Source: Sterolibacterium sp964521075 (GTDB lineage Bacteria > Pseudomonadota > Gammaproteobacteria > Burkholderiales > Rhodocyclaceae). From it: 26,762 bases of DNA. The notes under the pieces were generated by a model. The model made no database searches and was not told the origin of the DNA. It saw only the letters and a program-made list of their open reading frames with translations. Of the stretch, positions 1 to 12,479 are shown in pieces (the first letter of the stretch is position 1; each line of letters begins with the position of its first letter). The DNA lies in contig CAZFPI010000025.1 in the NCBI GenBank assembly GCA_964521075.1, positions 1-26,762 on the forward strand, given 5' to 3'. Both the position numbers and the translations under genes were made by a program.

Positions 1-1
1 G

Positions 2-1069
2 CCGAAGGGTGAAAAAACCTATGTGGCGGCGGCCTTCCCCTCGGCCTGTGGCAAGACCAATTTCGCCATGCTCATCCCGCCCAAGTCCATGGACGGCTGG
101 AAGATCAGCACGGTGGGTGACGACATCGCCTGGATCAAACCGGGCAAGGATGGCCGCCTGTACGCCATCAACCCGGAAGCGGGCTATTTTGGCGTCGCCC
201 CCGGCACGTCGGAAAAAACCAACTTCAACGCCATGGCGACCCTCAAGGAAAACGTCATTTTCACCAACGTCGCCCTGACGGACGACGGCGATGTCTGGTG
301 GGAAGGCATGACCAAGGAAGCCCCCAAGCATCTCATCGACTGGCAAGGCCAGGACTGGACACCCGAAGCCGCCGCCAGCACCGGCCGCAAGGCTGCCCAC
401 CCGAACGCCCGCTTCACCGCCCCGGCGAGCCAGTGCCCCTCCATCGACAAGGATTGGGAAAACCCCGCCGGTGTGCCCATCTCGGCATTCATCTTCGGTG
501 GCCGCCGCTCGAACACCGTGCCGCTGGTTTATGAAGCCTTCAACTGGAACTTCGGCGTTTATATGGCCGCCACGCTGGGCTCGGAAACCACCGCCGCCGC
601 CGCAGGCGACATGGGCATCATCCGCCGCGACCCCTTCGCCATGCTGCCCTTCTGCGGCTACCACATGGGCGATTACTTCAACCACTGGCTGAAGATGGGC
701 CGCAAGGTCGAGCACGCCCCGCATATCTTCACGGTCAACTGGTTCCGTCAGGACGACAACGGCGATTTCATCTGGCCTGGCTTTGGCGACAACATGCGCG
801 TCCTCAAGTGGATCGTCGACCGCGTCAAGGGCCGCGCCGCCGCCAAGGAAACCGCGCTGGGCTGGATGCCCCGCTTCGAGGATATCGACTGGACCGGCTT
901 TGAAGGCATGACCCGCGAACAGTTCGAAGACCTGACCCGCGTGGATGGCGAACAGTGGCAGGCTGAACTCAAACTGCATGCCGAATGGTTCGAGAAACTC
1001 AAATCCCGCTTGCCGCGCGAGCTCCTGCTCAAACGCGAGATTTTCGAGATTTCGCTGGCCGACGACTGA
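2..1069 (+). CDS. pckG: Phosphoenolpyruvate carboxykinase (GTP), C-terminal 355 residues; 5' end outside window
   Basis: PckG converts oxaloacetate plus GTP to phosphoenolpyruvate, CO2 and GDP at the start of gluconeogenesis in the cytoplasm. The reading frame is open from the window edge. Its first residues (GEKTYVAAAFPSACGKTN) contain the P-loop FPSACGKTN, whose Cys is the active-site cysteine typical of the GTP-dependent family; ATP-type enzymes have a different kinase loop. The nucleotide-binding half follows, with the FIFGGRR and EAFNWNFGVYM segments expected of the family. Full-length enzymes have about 600 residues, so roughly 250 N-terminal residues are missing because of the window boundary, not because of a mutation. 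An in-frame GTG at 23 is internal and not a real start. A hairpin terminator follows about 55 bases after the stop. Confidence 0.96.
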   Translation, partial: PKGEKTYVAAAFPSACGKTNFAMLIPPKSMDGWKISTVGDDIAWIKPGKDGRLYAINPEAGYFGVAPGTSEKTNFNAMATLKENVIFTNVALTDDGDVWWEGMTKEAPKHLIDWQGQDWTPEAAASTGRKAAHPNARFTAPASQCPSIDKDWENPAGVPISAFIFGGRRSNTVPLVYEAFNWNFGVYMAATLGSETTAAAAGDMGIIRRDPFAMLPFCGYHMGDYFNHWLKMGRKVEHAPHIFTVNWFRQDDNGDFIWPGFGDNMRVLKWIVDRVKGRAAAKETALGWMPRFEDIDWTGFEGMTREQFEDLTRVDGEQWQAELKLHAEWFEKLKSRLPRELLLKREIFEISLADD

Positions 1070-1124
1070 AGCACGGCACCTCGCGCAGCGTAGCCCTGGG
1101 TGGCTTGCGCTGTTGCCGGAAAAT

Positions 1125-1169
1125 ACACCGATGGCGACCTGAAATCATTTCAGGGCTATCGGTGTTTTT
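1125..1169 (+). terminator. Rho-independent terminator after pckG
   Basis: A long hairpin has outer arms ACACCGAT (1125-1132) and ATCGGTGT (1158-1165) and an inner arm pair CTGAAAT/ATTTCAG around a one-base loop. It is followed by a T run to 1169. A short A-rich run precedes the hairpin, so weak activity in the other direction is possible. It separates pckG from the arsenic operon. Confidence 0.88.
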
Positions 1170-1183
1170 CATGGTGCAGGGCC

Positions 1184-1221
1184 TTTTCCTGAAATAATTA
1201 TTTTGATATTATTCGAAATAT
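1184..1221 (+). promoter_or_regulatory. Putative arsR promoter/operator, possibly leaderless
   Basis: This is an AT-rich patch in a GC-rich background, directly before the arsR ATG at 1220. A -10-like TATTAT lies at 1207-1212, only 7 bases before the start codon; the -35 region is poor. An imperfect dyad, ATATT...AATAT-like around TTCGAA (about 1206-1221), overlaps the -10 and fits an ArsR autorepression site. No Shine-Dalgarno sequence precedes the ATG. The functional call is inference. Confidence 0.5.
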
Positions 1222-1600
1222 GGATACATTGAACGCCGCAGAAATTCTTGCCTCCCTGGGCCACGAGTCCCGTTTGGCGATCTTTCGTCTACTGGTCGAG
1301 GCTGGTGCTGAAGGAGTCAATGCCGGTGCCATTGGTGAGCAGTTAGGGATTCAGCCTGCCACTGCCTCGTTTCATCTGGCTCAGCTGAGCCGGGTCGGGC
1401 TAATCAAAGGCGAGCGGGAAAGTCGGTTCATCCACTACTCGGCCAACTACGAGACCATGGACGAACTGATCGCGTTTCTGACGAATAACTGCTGCCAGGG
1501 GCGAGATTGTTTGCCCAGGACCGCCGAGGTGAGCACCATGGCCATGACCCGGCGGCGGGTTGCGGCATCCCAAACGCCCTCCACGAAAGGCAAGAAATGA
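1220..1600 (+). CDS. arsR: ArsR-family arsenite-responsive repressor
   Basis: This is a 126-aa winged-helix repressor of the ArsR/SmtB family, expected to dimerise on its own promoter and release DNA on binding As(III). The helix-turn-helix region lies at about residues 34-62 (AIGEQLGIQPATASFHLAQL). The E. coli-type CVC motif of helix 3 is absent. Instead a C-terminal cluster Cys91-Cys92-x4-Cys97 (NNCCQGRDC) resembles the As(III) site described for Acidithiobacillus ferrooxidans ArsR, where the three ligands also sit near the C terminus. The tail after residue 100 is basic and looks disordered. The stop overlaps the arsC start (ATGA at 1597-1600), so the two are probably translationally coupled. 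No ribosome binding site is visible upstream, but the family-like N terminus (MDTLNAAEILASLGHESR) supports this start. Confidence 0.93.
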   Translation: MDTLNAAEILASLGHESRLAIFRLLVEAGAEGVNAGAIGEQLGIQPATASFHLAQLSRVGLIKGERESRFIHYSANYETMDELIAFLTNNCCQGRDCLPRTAEVSTMAMTRRRVAASQTPSTKGKK

Positions 1601-2097
1601 GCGATCGAATCTACAACGTGCTGCTCCTTTGCACCGGCAACTCAGCCCGCTCCATCCTGGGCGAAATGCTCTTTAATCATCTTGGCCAAGGCCGCATCAA
1701 GGCATATTCGGCCGGTAGCAAGCCCGCTGGCGTCGTCAATTCGCTTGCCATCGAGACGCTGCAAAAGTATGGAATTCCCTGCGAAGGGGCACGCAGCAAG
1801 TCATGGGACGAATTCGGCAAGCCCGATGCGCCGAAGATCGACTTCATCTTCACGGTGTGCAGTAATGCCGCGAATGAATCCTGCCCGATTTGGCCCGGCC
1901 ATCCGACAACCGCCCACTGGGCGATTCCCGATCCCGCCCATGTCGAACCGATGGCGGCCCGCAGAGAAGCCTTCGAGACGGCCTGTCAATCTTTGCACAA
2001 GCGGATTTCAGCCTTTCTGGCGTTACCACTGGAAACCATGCAGCGTGATGAAATGCTTGCCGCTGCTCGCCGCATTCATGCCGAGGCGGAGGTTTGA
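1597..2097 (+). CDS. arsC: Arsenate reductase, low-molecular-weight tyrosine phosphatase type
   Basis: This cytoplasmic enzyme of 166 aa reduces arsenate to arsenite through a thiol cascade. The phosphatase loop Cys12-TGNSA-Arg18 is a canonical CX5R. A second cysteine pair, Cys88 and Cys96 (VCSNAANESCPIWPG), provides the redox relay, and Asp112 in a DP pair is the likely general acid. The Cys88-Cys96 spacing is one residue longer than in the thioredoxin-coupled enzyme of plasmid pI258 (CGDAADKC); the electron donor cannot be decided from sequence. The frame is open upstream to 1507, but the family N terminus (SDRIYNVLLLCTGNS) and the ATGA overlap with arsR fix the start at 1597. Its product is exported by the adjacent Acr3. 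Confidence 0.95.
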   Translation: MSDRIYNVLLLCTGNSARSILGEMLFNHLGQGRIKAYSAGSKPAGVVNSLAIETLQKYGIPCEGARSKSWDEFGKPDAPKIDFIFTVCSNAANESCPIWPGHPTTAHWAIPDPAHVEPMAARREAFETACQSLHKRISAFLALPLETMQRDEMLAAARRIHAEAEV

Positions 2098-3161
2098 TGT
2101 CTGCACAATGTGAAGTGACTGCCAAGACCGTCGCTGGTGCGCCGATGTCCTTCTTTGAGCGTTACCTGACTGTCTGGGTGTTTCTCTGCATCATCGTCGG
2201 CATCGCGTTTGGACAGTTTCTGCCGGCACCATTCCGGGCCTTGGGCAAGATGGAAATCGCCCGCGTCAATATCCCTGTCGGCCTGCTGATCTGGGTCATG
2301 ATCATCCCGATGCTGGTCAAGGTGGATTTCGGCGCGCTGCATGAAGTCAGACATCACGTACGGGGCATCGGCGTCACCTTGTTCGTCAACTGGCTGGTCA
2401 AGCCCTTCTCGATGGCCTTCCTCGGCTGGCTGTTCGTGCGTAACCTGTTCGCCCCAATGCTGCCCGCCGATCAGATCGACAGCTACATTGCCGGCTTGAT
2501 TCTTCTCGCGGCGGCTCCCTGTACGGCGATGGTATTCGTCTGGAGCCGGCTATCGAATGGCGATCCGCTTTTTACGCTCTCGCAAGTCGCGCTCAACGAT
2601 ACGATCATGGTCTTCGCCTTTGCCCCTGTTGTTGGCCTGCTGCTGGGCATCTCGGCAATCACTGTTCCGTGGGACACGCTCGTGGCTTCGGTTGTCCTCT
2701 ACATCGTCATTCCGTTGGCGCTGGCACAGCTTTGGCGCAAATCGCTACTGACAAAGGGGCAAGGCCATTTCGAGGCGACGATGGAGAAGATCGGGCCATG
2801 GTCGATCTCGGCACTGCTGGCGACGCTGGTGCTGCTGTTTGCCTTTCAGGGCAAGGCCATTATCGACCAGCCGCTTGTCATCACGCTGCTGGCCGTGCCG
2901 ATCCTGATCCAAGTGTTTTTCAACTCGGCACTGGCGTACTGGCTTAACAAAGCGGTTGGAGAACAGCACAATGTCGCATGCCCCTCGGCCCTGATTGGCG
3001 CATCGAATTTTTTCGAACTGGCCGTTGCTGCAGCCATCAGTCTGTTTGGCTTCGAATCCGGGGCGGCACTGGCCACGGTCGTCGGCGTCCTCATCGAGGT
3101 GCCGGTCATGTTGCTGGTAGTGAATGTCGTCAATGCATCCAGGGGCTGGTACGAAGCCTGA
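2097..3161 (+). CDS. acr3: Arsenite efflux transporter, ACR3 family
   Basis: This is an inner-membrane As(OH)3 exporter of the bile acid/arsenite/riboflavin transporter superfamily, 354 aa with about ten hydrophobic segments starting near residue 24. The family signature AAPCTAMVFVWS is present with the essential Cys142, and the later IGASNFFELA segment holds the conserved Glu. It is unrelated to E. coli ArsB, although databases often name Acr3 proteins ArsB. The ATG at 2097 overlaps the arsC stop by one base (TGATG); a TTG at 2094 is a less likely alternative. It is the last gene of the arsR-arsC-acr3 operon, and no arsH, arsA or arsD follows. Confidence 0.95.
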   Translation: MSAQCEVTAKTVAGAPMSFFERYLTVWVFLCIIVGIAFGQFLPAPFRALGKMEIARVNIPVGLLIWVMIIPMLVKVDFGALHEVRHHVRGIGVTLFVNWLVKPFSMAFLGWLFVRNLFAPMLPADQIDSYIAGLILLAAAPCTAMVFVWSRLSNGDPLFTLSQVALNDTIMVFAFAPVVGLLLGISAITVPWDTLVASVVLYIVIPLALAQLWRKSLLTKGQGHFEATMEKIGPWSISALLATLVLLFAFQGKAIIDQPLVITLLAVPILIQVFFNSALAYWLNKAVGEQHNVACPSALIGASNFFELAVAAAISLFGFESGAALATVVGVLIEVPVMLLVVNVVNASRGWYEA

Positions 3162-3364
3162 GCCGCGCAGGGAGACGACGCATTGCCCTTCCTGGCCTCA
3201 ATCCCGGCTGCATCTCGCTGATTCCAGCAAAATGCATGCGGGATCAGGCCAGGGGGATTTTGCTCAACCCGAAATTGCCGTTCCGGTGAGGGAGGGCGAA
3301 GGAAATCCCCCGGAGTACCGGGGGGATCCCGGATATTTCCCCAGCCCCCGTTCTTCCCGCAGCT
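3162..3364. terminator. Intergenic region with GC-rich hairpin between convergent acr3 and argJ
   Basis: This 203-bp gap separates converging operons. At 3305-3326 there is a perfect CCCCCGG (3307-3313), loop AGTA, CCGGGGG (3318-3324) hairpin. It is flanked by GGAAAT and ATTTCC arms that could extend the pairing. There is no T run on either side, so it may be a shared 3' barrier and not a classical intrinsic terminator. No ORF with recognisable features was seen in the gap. Confidence 0.55.
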
Positions 3365-4612
3365 TCAACTCCGGTAATCGGCGTTGATCTTCACATAGTC
3401 ATAGGAAAAATCGCAGGTCCAGATTCTGGATTCGGTGCTGCCGCGTCCGAGGTGGATGCGGACGATGATTTCGGCTCCGGACATCTCGCGCGCGCCATCG
3501 GCTTCCTGATAGCTGGCGGCGCGGCCGCCGTTTTCGGAGACCAGCGTTTTTCCAAGCCACAGCTTCACTTTCGTGACATCGAGGTCCCGCAGAGAGGGGT
3601 GGGCCTGTGCGGCGTTGCCGATGGCGGCGAGGATGCGGCCTAGGTTGGGGTCGGAGGCAAAGAAGGCAGTTTTAACCAGGGGGGAATGGGCGATGGCGTA
3701 GCCGACGGCCCGGCATTCTTCCGCATCGCGCCCGCCTTCGACGGCGATCTCGATGAACTTGGTCGCCCCTTCGCCATCGCGAACGATGGCTTGCGCCAGT
3801 TCGGCGGCCAGGGCGGTGAGTGCTGTTTGCAAGGCGGCGTAATCGGCAGAGGCGGTGTCGGTGATTTCTGCATTCCCGGCAGCACCCGTGGCGATGATGA
3901 TGAAGGAATCATTGGTCGATGTATCGCCATCCACGCTGATGCAGTTGAAAGAACCGTCAGCCACGGTTTTCGTCATCCGGTCGAGCAGGGGCTGGGCAAT
4001 GGCGGCATCAGTGGCGACAAAACCCAGCATGGTTGCCATATTGGGTTTGATCATGCCCGCACCTTTGGAGATGCCGGTGATGCAGACCGTTTTCCCGCCA
4101 AGGGTCAGGCTGCGCGATGCCACCTTGGCGATGGTGTCGGTTGTCATGATGGCATGGGCGGCGTCATGCCATGCCTGGGCATCGCCCTTCAGTGCGGCCT
4201 GCGCGCGCGGCAGGCCGGCCTCGATGCGTTCGACGGGAAGTGCCTCCATGATGACCCCCGTGGAAAAGGGCAGGATTTGCGAGGCTTCGCAGCCCAGCAG
4301 GCGGGCAGCAGCAGCGCAGGTGGCGTTTGCGGCAGCCAGCCCCGGCTCGCCCGTCCCGGCATTCGCAATGCCGGTGTTGATGACGAGGGCGCGGATCGGG
4401 CTTTCGGCCAGATGCTGGCGGCAAACGAGAACCGGTGCGGCACAGAAGCGGTTTTGCGTGAAGACGCCAGCAACCCGGCTGCCTGGCGCGAGTTCGATCA
4501 GGGTGAGGTCACGCCGGCAGGCCTTGCGGATACCGGCTTCAGTTATCCCCAGACGAACACCGGCAACGGGGTGTAATTGGGTGATATCTGGCGTGGTGTA
4601 ATTGACGGGCAT
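3365..4612 (-). CDS. argJ: Bifunctional ornithine acetyltransferase / N-acetylglutamate synthase
   Basis: ArgJ moves the acetyl group from N-acetylornithine to glutamate, and in bifunctional forms also makes N-acetylglutamate from acetyl-CoA, in the recycling arginine pathway. The protein has 415 aa, normal for the family. The self-cleavage site lies in KPNMATMLGF, between Ala193 and Thr194; the new N-terminal Thr is the catalytic nucleophile. The STGVIME, TTDT and SVDGDTSTNDS motifs are also present. An upstream ATG at 4666 would add 18 residues and overlap glnE. The start at 4612 is preferred because GGAG lies six bases upstream and MPVNYTTPDI...VAGVRLG matches the family. The gene follows glnE by 22 bases, suggesting one transcript. 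Confidence 0.96.
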   Translation of the reverse strand: MPVNYTTPDITQLHPVAGVRLGITEAGIRKACRRDLTLIELAPGSRVAGVFTQNRFCAAPVLVCRQHLAESPIRALVINTGIANAGTGEPGLAAANATCAAAARLLGCEASQILPFSTGVIMEALPVERIEAGLPRAQAALKGDAQAWHDAAHAIMTTDTIAKVASRSLTLGGKTVCITGISKGAGMIKPNMATMLGFVATDAAIAQPLLDRMTKTVADGSFNCISVDGDTSTNDSFIIIATGAAGNAEITDTASADYAALQTALTALAAELAQAIVRDGEGATKFIEIAVEGGRDAEECRAVGYAIAHSPLVKTAFFASDPNLGRILAAIGNAAQAHPSLRDLDVTKVKLWLGKTLVSENGGRAASYQEADGAREMSGAEIIVRIHLGRGSTESRIWTCDFSYDYVKINADYRS

Positions 4613-4634
4613 AAAAAACTCCGGAAGGGAAAGG

Positions 4635-7475
4635 TCATTCTTCGGACAGTTCGTCCTCGTTGCCAAAGATGGCGTGCCACAAGGTGCAAACGGCGGCGAT
4701 ACGGTCGGCCACTTCGGCGGGATGAACCTGGGCTTTGCTGTTGTTGAGCCGGGCCAGATGCTGCATGCGGCGGTAATCGCGGTAGGCGTTTCTGACGGTG
4801 TCAGCCAGTTCAGCTGGGATCAGCCCCAGTTCTGCGGCCATTTTCAGCAGGGCGATATTGCCCAGATTGGCGGTGAGCTGCGGGTATCGGTGGGCATGAC
4901 CAAGCACCAGATATTGCACGATGAATTCGACATCGATCAGGCCGCCGCGATCCTGCTTGAGATCAAAAATGGTGTCGGCCTGCCCTGCGGGCGTGGCGTG
5001 GGCATGCAGCATGCGGCGGCGCATGGCCAGCACTTCCGAGCGCAGGCCGGCCAGATCACGCGCCTGACAAAGCACTTCCGTACGGATGTCTTCAAAGGCT
5101 GCGCCGATGGCTGCATCCCCCGCAGAAAAACGGGCACGGGTGAGTGCCTGATGCTCCCAAAGCCAGGCGGATTCGAGCTGATATTGCCGGAACGCCGCCA
5201 GCGAGCTGACCAGCACCCCCGCATCCCCGTTGGGACGCAGGCGAACGTCGATCTCGAAGAGCTGCCCGGCGGCAGTCTGGCTGGAGAGCCAGGTGTTCAG
5301 ACGGGTCGACAGGCGCGCATAGTTTTCCGCAGCGGCCGGAGATTCGTCGTCCATCAGGAATACGATGTCGAGATCGGAGGCATAGCCCAGCTCCTTGCCG
5401 CCCAGCTTGCCGTAGCTGATGACAGCAATGCGGGGTGTGTCGAGATGCCGCTTGGCTATCTTGCGCCAGGAAAATTTCAGGGTCAGCGTCAGGATGCCAT
5501 CTGCCAGCGCGGAGAGATGGTCGGAGAGCGTCTCCACCGTCAGCACCCCGTTGATATCCTGCACCAGCAGGCGAAAAACCTGGGCATGATGCGCTTCGCG
5601 CAGCAAATCCATCTGCTGCTCGGTATCCGGCTCGACAGCTTCCAGCGTCTGTTCAAGTTGCAAGAAGAAAGCAGCCCAGTCGGGTGCCAGTTCGAGAATG
5701 CCCGGGTCCAGCAGCTCATCGAGCAGCACGGGATGGTTTTTCAGGTAATCCGCAGCCCAGGCCGAGGCCGCTTCGAGTTGCGCCAGCCGCCGCAAGGCTT
5801 GCGGATATTGAAGCAGCAGCGAGAAATACGCAGGACGGCGACTGAGGGTTTCGAGCAGATCGAGGATGCGGATCAGGGCTTCATCGGGATGGGCGGTGGT
5901 CAGACAGGCGTCGATCACCAGCGGAGCCAGGGCATCGAGACGGCTGCGGGCGGCTTCCGGCATCTGCTGATAGCGGTTCCCGCTGCGGGTGGCCTGAAGG
6001 CGCGCGGCGACAAGAGCACCATCGCGGTAACCCAGACGGGCCAGACGCGCTGCCATGTCATCCTGCCCTGCTGGTGCGGTATCGAGCCCGCCTTCCCCGT
6101 CTGGCGACCAGAGATTTTCCCGGGCAGAACGATCCTTGTTCGGATCGGAAAAGACGGCCTCGAAATACCCGGCGACCGCCTGGCGATGATCGTCGAGTTC
6201 AGCCAGCAGCGCGTCAAAGCTGGAAAAGGCCATGGAAAGTGCCACGGCCTGCTGATCTTCCGGCGATGTCGGCAGGCTGTGCGTCTGTGCGTCATCGAGA
6301 TACTGCAGACGATGCTCCAGGCGGCGCAGGAAAACATAGGCGGCAGACAGCTCACGCACGGAATCCGTACTCAGCTGCCGACGTTCAGCCAGGAGAGGCA
6401 AGACCTGCCGGGTCGGCTTGATCTGCAAGGGTTTGTCACGCCCGCCACGAATCAGCTGGAAAACCTGGGCGATAAACTCGATCTCGCGGATGCCGCCCGG
6501 GCCGAGCTTGACGTTACCCGCCATATCTTTGCGGGCGACTTCGCGACGTATCTGGGCATGCAGTTCGCGCATGGCGTTGATGGCCCCGAAATCGAGGTAT
6601 TTCCGAAAGACGAAAGGACGGCGCAGGGTTTCGAGATCCGTCAGCCAGCCTTGCAAAAGAGCCTCATCGCCTGTCATCGTGGGCAGCGGCCTGGCCTTGA
6701 TCCAGGCATAGCGTTCCCATTCACGCCCCTGGGTGATGAAATAATTTTCCAGCGTGTCGAGGCTGCACACCAGCGGGCCGGAATCCCCGTTGGGACGAAG
6801 CCGCATGTCGACCCGAAAGACCTGGCCCTCGCCTGTCATGTCGGCAATGGCGTTGATGAGCTGCCGCCCCAGCCGCGAGAAGAAGTCGAAATTGTCGATA
6901 CGCTTCAGGCCATGTTCCTGGCCGTCGGTTTCACCTTCTTCGGGGTAGACAAAAATCAGGTCGATATCCGAAGAAACATTGAGCTCGCGGCCGCCGAGCT
7001 TGCCCATGCCGATGACGATGAGCTGCTGGGGCACGCCGTCTGCGTTACGCGGTGTGCCATAACGCGCTGTCAGTGTCTGCATGAGTACCCGCTGCGCCGT
7101 GGCCAGGCTGATTTCCGCGATCAGCGTCATGGCCTCGGTCACTTCCTCCAGCGGAGCCAGCCCGGCCAGATCCCGCGTGACGATGCGCGCAAAGGCACGC
7201 TGCTTGAGCTCGCGCAAGGCGGGCTTGAGGTTATCTTCGGTGAGCGTCTCCGGCAAAAAACCCCGGATGGCCGCAGCATCGAGGGGTTCATGCAGATGGG
7301 CGAGCAGTTCCCCGGCCAGGGCCGGGCGGGCAGTCAGCAGGCGGGCGAGAGCGCGGGATCCTTGCAAGGCTCGCTCAAGGCATTCATCAGGCGTCGGGCA
7401 GGAGGTCATTCGGTTAAAATCGGCGATTACGCAAGAAGAGTGGCAAAGAGTGGCGTCATGATCTGGAATCATCAC
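4635..7475 (-). CDS. glnE: Bifunctional glutamine synthetase adenylyltransferase/adenylyl-removing enzyme
   Basis: GlnE adds AMP to, and removes it from, a tyrosine of glutamine synthetase in response to PII, adjusting ammonium assimilation. The frame gives 946 aa and carries two nucleotidyltransferase domains. The N-terminal adenylyl-removase domain has GMGKLGGRELNVSSDID (about 156-172, Asp170 and Asp172). The C-terminal adenylyltransferase domain has SYGKLGGKELGYASDLD (about 687-703, Asp701 and Asp703). Each is followed by a VRLRPNGDxG segment. The first codon is a GTG at 7475 directly followed by an ATG; an ATG at 7409 (MTSCPTPDECLERALQG) is an alternative, and no strong ribosome binding site decides. 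It is divergent from yhdP and upstream of argJ. Confidence 0.96.
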   Translation of the reverse strand: MMIPDHDATLCHSSCVIADFNRMTSCPTPDECLERALQGSRALARLLTARPALAGELLAHLHEPLDAAAIRGFLPETLTEDNLKPALRELKQRAFARIVTRDLAGLAPLEEVTEAMTLIAEISLATAQRVLMQTLTARYGTPRNADGVPQQLIVIGMGKLGGRELNVSSDIDLIFVYPEEGETDGQEHGLKRIDNFDFFSRLGRQLINAIADMTGEGQVFRVDMRLRPNGDSGPLVCSLDTLENYFITQGREWERYAWIKARPLPTMTGDEALLQGWLTDLETLRRPFVFRKYLDFGAINAMRELHAQIRREVARKDMAGNVKLGPGGIREIEFIAQVFQLIRGGRDKPLQIKPTRQVLPLLAERRQLSTDSVRELSAAYVFLRRLEHRLQYLDDAQTHSLPTSPEDQQAVALSMAFSSFDALLAELDDHRQAVAGYFEAVFSDPNKDRSARENLWSPDGEGGLDTAPAGQDDMAARLARLGYRDGALVAARLQATRSGNRYQQMPEAARSRLDALAPLVIDACLTTAHPDEALIRILDLLETLSRRPAYFSLLLQYPQALRRLAQLEAASAWAADYLKNHPVLLDELLDPGILELAPDWAAFFLQLEQTLEAVEPDTEQQMDLLREAHHAQVFRLLVQDINGVLTVETLSDHLSALADGILTLTLKFSWRKIAKRHLDTPRIAVISYGKLGGKELGYASDLDIVFLMDDESPAAAENYARLSTRLNTWLSSQTAAGQLFEIDVRLRPNGDAGVLVSSLAAFRQYQLESAWLWEHQALTRARFSAGDAAIGAAFEDIRTEVLCQARDLAGLRSEVLAMRRRMLHAHATPAGQADTIFDLKQDRGGLIDVEFIVQYLVLGHAHRYPQLTANLGNIALLKMAAELGLIPAELADTVRNAYRDYRRMQHLARLNNSKAQVHPAEVADRIAAVCTLWHAIFGNEDELSEE

Positions 7476-7492
7476 GGCAACGCGTCATTCTA

Positions 7493-11565
<4,073 letters not shown>

Positions 11566-11569
<4 letters not shown>

Positions 11570-12411
11570 CCATGTTTTCCCCACTGCCCATCGCCGCCAT
11601 CCAGATGATTTCCGGCCCGGAAGTTGCCGCCAATCTCATCGAGGCTGACAGGCTGATTGCCCAGGCTGCCCAACAGGGCGCGCGGCTGATCGCCCTGCCC
11701 GAATACTTTCCCCTGATCGGCGCAACCGATGCTGAACGGCTGGCCGCACGGGAGGAGGACGAGGAAAACCGGGGGGGCAGCCCTGACGCACCTATCCAGC
11801 ATTTTCTGTCGGAAGCGGCCCGCCGCCATGGTATCTGGCTGGTGGGCGGGTCGATCCCGCTGTGCGGCGATGCCCCGGCGAAGCTGCGTAACGCTTGCCT
11901 GGTGCATGACCCGGCCGGGCGGCGCGTAGCGCGCTATGACAAGATTCATCTTTTTGGATTCCGGCGGGGCGAGGAATCCTACGACGAGCGTTTGCATATC
12001 GAACCGGGCCATCAGATCGTCACCGTTGAAACCCCGGGGCTGGGCGATATTCGCCGCATCGGCCTGGCGATTTGCTACGATCTGCGCTTTCCGGAGATGT
12101 TTCGCGCCATGGGAGAAATCGACCTGCTGATCGTACCGGCTGCCTTTACGGAAACCACGGGGCGCGCCCACTGGGAGCTGCTGCTGCGCGCGCGCGCCGT
12201 CGAAAACCAGTGTTATGTGCTGGCTGCCGCTCAGGGCGGGCTGCACCCCGGCGGGCGGCTAACCCATGGCAACAGCATGCTGGTTGACCCCTGGGGCGAC
12301 ATCGTTGCCCGTCTGGACAAAGGCCCGGGTATCGCACTGGGCCACTTCGATGCCGAACGGCTGGCGGAAATCCGCAACAGCCTGCCTGCCTTGCGACATC
12401 GCACACGCTAA
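11566..12411 (+). CDS. Carbon-nitrogen hydrolase (nitrilase superfamily), Nit1/YbeM-like amidase
   Basis: This 281-aa cytoplasmic amidase has the complete Glu-Lys-Cys triad of the superfamily: Glu46 in LIALPEYFPLIG, Lys126 in RYDKIHLF, and Cys170 in GLAICYDLRFPE. The FDxxxxxGRxSxxESxx-type region and the segment GRAHWELLLRARAVENQCYVLAAAQGG are typical of the Nit1/NitFhit/YbeM branch. Characterised members of that branch hydrolyse deaminated glutathione as metabolite repair; this substrate is likely but not proven here. The ATG at 11566 overlaps the yhdP stop with GGAAAG upstream. An ATG at 11572, with AAGGA six bases before it, is an equally plausible start and would remove two residues. It sits between yhdP and tldD in an apparent operon. 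Confidence 0.93.
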
Positions 12412-12444
12412 ATTCAACATCCGGCCCATCGTCACCCAAAAGGG

Positions 12445-12474
12445 ACACGAGGATAAACGAGGACAAACGAGGAC
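12445..12474 (+). repeat. Threefold 10-bp repeat carrying the tldD ribosome binding site
   Basis: Three consecutive 10-mers (ACACGAGGAT, AAACGAGGAC, AAACGAGGAC) each contain GAGGA. The last GAGGA (12469-12473) is six bases before the ATG at 12480 and is the likely Shine-Dalgarno; the others may be duplicated ribosome standby sites. The repeat supports the start chosen for tldD. Confidence 0.85.
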
Positions 12475-12479
12475 ACCCC

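Noticed and set aside
3686..4601. Plus-strand frames of 296 and 248 aa opposite argJ
   Set aside because: Antisense shadows of a full-length ArgJ with its cleavage site.
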